Source: Stratiolaelaps scimitus
Lineage: Eukaryota; Arthropoda; Arachnida; Mesostigmata; Laelapidae
Length of the DNA stretch: 64,000 nucleotides
Direction: 5' to 3'
Assembly: GCA_019614645.1 (NCBI GenBank)
Contig: JABWDB010000002.1
Span: 16,839,501 to 16,903,500 of the forward strand
Each line of letters opens with the position of its first letter. The first letter of the stretch is position 1. Made by a program: the position numbers and the translations under genes. Positions 63,468 to 64,000 of this stretch are shown piece by piece. Below the pieces are notes generated by a model. The model did no database searches, was not told the DNA's origin, and worked only from the letters and a program-made list of their open reading frames with translations.

Positions 63468-63562
63468 GTGGAGCAACTCGTAAACAGGCTGAACTTTTCA
63501 ATACAATCGCTGACCTTCGAGATAAAGGCCTCTTGCCCCTGCAGCTTCCGCGTCAGTCGCCG
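63468..63562 (+). CDS. Candidate exon ending at a strong donor; possible 18-nt microexon
   Basis: A donor close to the consensus (TCGCCG followed by GTGAGTGG) lies at 63,562/63,563. Upstream, one frame is open for 31 codons after a TGA at 63,465-63,467, reading VEQLVNRLNFSIQSLTFEIK and then ASCPCSFRVSR. Inside it, CCTCTTGCCCCTGCAG at 63,529-63,544 is itself an excellent acceptor, which would leave only the 18 bases 63,545-63,562 as an exon (six codons if in phase 0). Either a longer exon with an unclear upstream edge or a microexon is possible. No family is recognised. Confidence 0.25.
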
Positions 63563-64000
63563 GTGAGTGGATGAACCCGTCTCCATGGCCAAACCTTAGT
63601 GGTCCTTTAGATGATAACATACTTTTCGAATTGTGGTCGGTTATCGAATCGGGGCGAGTTTTGTCGAACCACACCCATGTTCTTGTGGATCACAGGTCGA
63701 TGTCAGGGGATACTGGCATGTCCTCTCATTTTTCTTGTGAGAGGAGTGCCGGGGTTTGACCATCGTATTCTCAGGTCAACGACACCAGTGCGCATACATT
63801 AAAATACGCATAAATTCCCGAACATTTGTGAACCATAAGGCTTGAGCCTGGTAGTGGGGAGAAGACTGGACGGCATCATATGACTCGGATTGTGTTCCAG
63901 CGACAAGAGCCTCTTTTGGATCGAACGGCAGCCGACGCTCTGGCACTCTCTTATGTCGACTCCGCGAGTGTTGACTTCCCATGTCCCTGGGGTCACTGCC
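63563..64000. other. Non-coding stretch at the window edge
   Basis: Presumed intron if the donor at 63,563 is used; nothing else seen. Confidence 0.4.

Overview
This window looks like nuclear DNA of an animal, most likely an arthropod, taken from a gene-poor or intron-rich part of the genome. There is no dense packing of long genes, no operon structure and no rRNA. tRNA-like boxes were looked for and not found. What is present is typical of metazoan non-coding DNA: many (TA)n, (GA)n/(CT)n and triplet microsatellites, near-perfect palindromes, an inactivated non-LTR reverse transcriptase fragment, and short open blocks flanked by splice-site consensus. Open frames of 100-130 codons are expected by chance in this much DNA on six frames, so open-frame length was not used as evidence.

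The best supported element is a broken reverse transcriptase fragment on the minus strand at about 33,095-33,469. Its palm-domain motifs are readable, but the catalytic YxDD box is destroyed. The best candidate protein-coding exons are: a 135-nt block (minus, 12,985-13,119) with a pyrimidine-rich acceptor and a consensus donor; a 144-nt block (minus, 9,617-9,760) that reads like a helical-repeat segment and faintly resembles the C-terminal part of SMYD proteins; a 62-nt start exon (plus, 23,426-23,487) encoding a signal-peptide-like sequence before a GTAAGT donor; and further candidates on both strands. All of these are unproven. Reading frame, phase and splice consensus are visible, but transcripts and homologues are not.

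Layout. 1-1,044 is purine-rich with a strong donor at its end. 1,045-9,616 is non-coding with several microsatellites and a small hairpin. 9,600-13,120 holds three minus-strand exon candidates. 13,120-21,450 is non-coding with a 50-bp perfect palindrome and a GC-rich stretch that may carry transposon remnants. 21,450-25,760 has two signal-peptide-like start exons on opposite strands and one 57-nt exon candidate. 25,760-38,190 is mostly featureless apart from the reverse transcriptase fossil. 38,190-52,080 has weak exon candidates, a GC-rich island and many microsatellites. 52,080-64,000 has exon candidates on both strands, long (TA)n tracts and a 92-nt near-perfect palindrome.

If the exon candidates are real, their presence on both strands means at least two genes with long introns overlap or alternate here. 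No functional partnership between them can be claimed from sequence alone.
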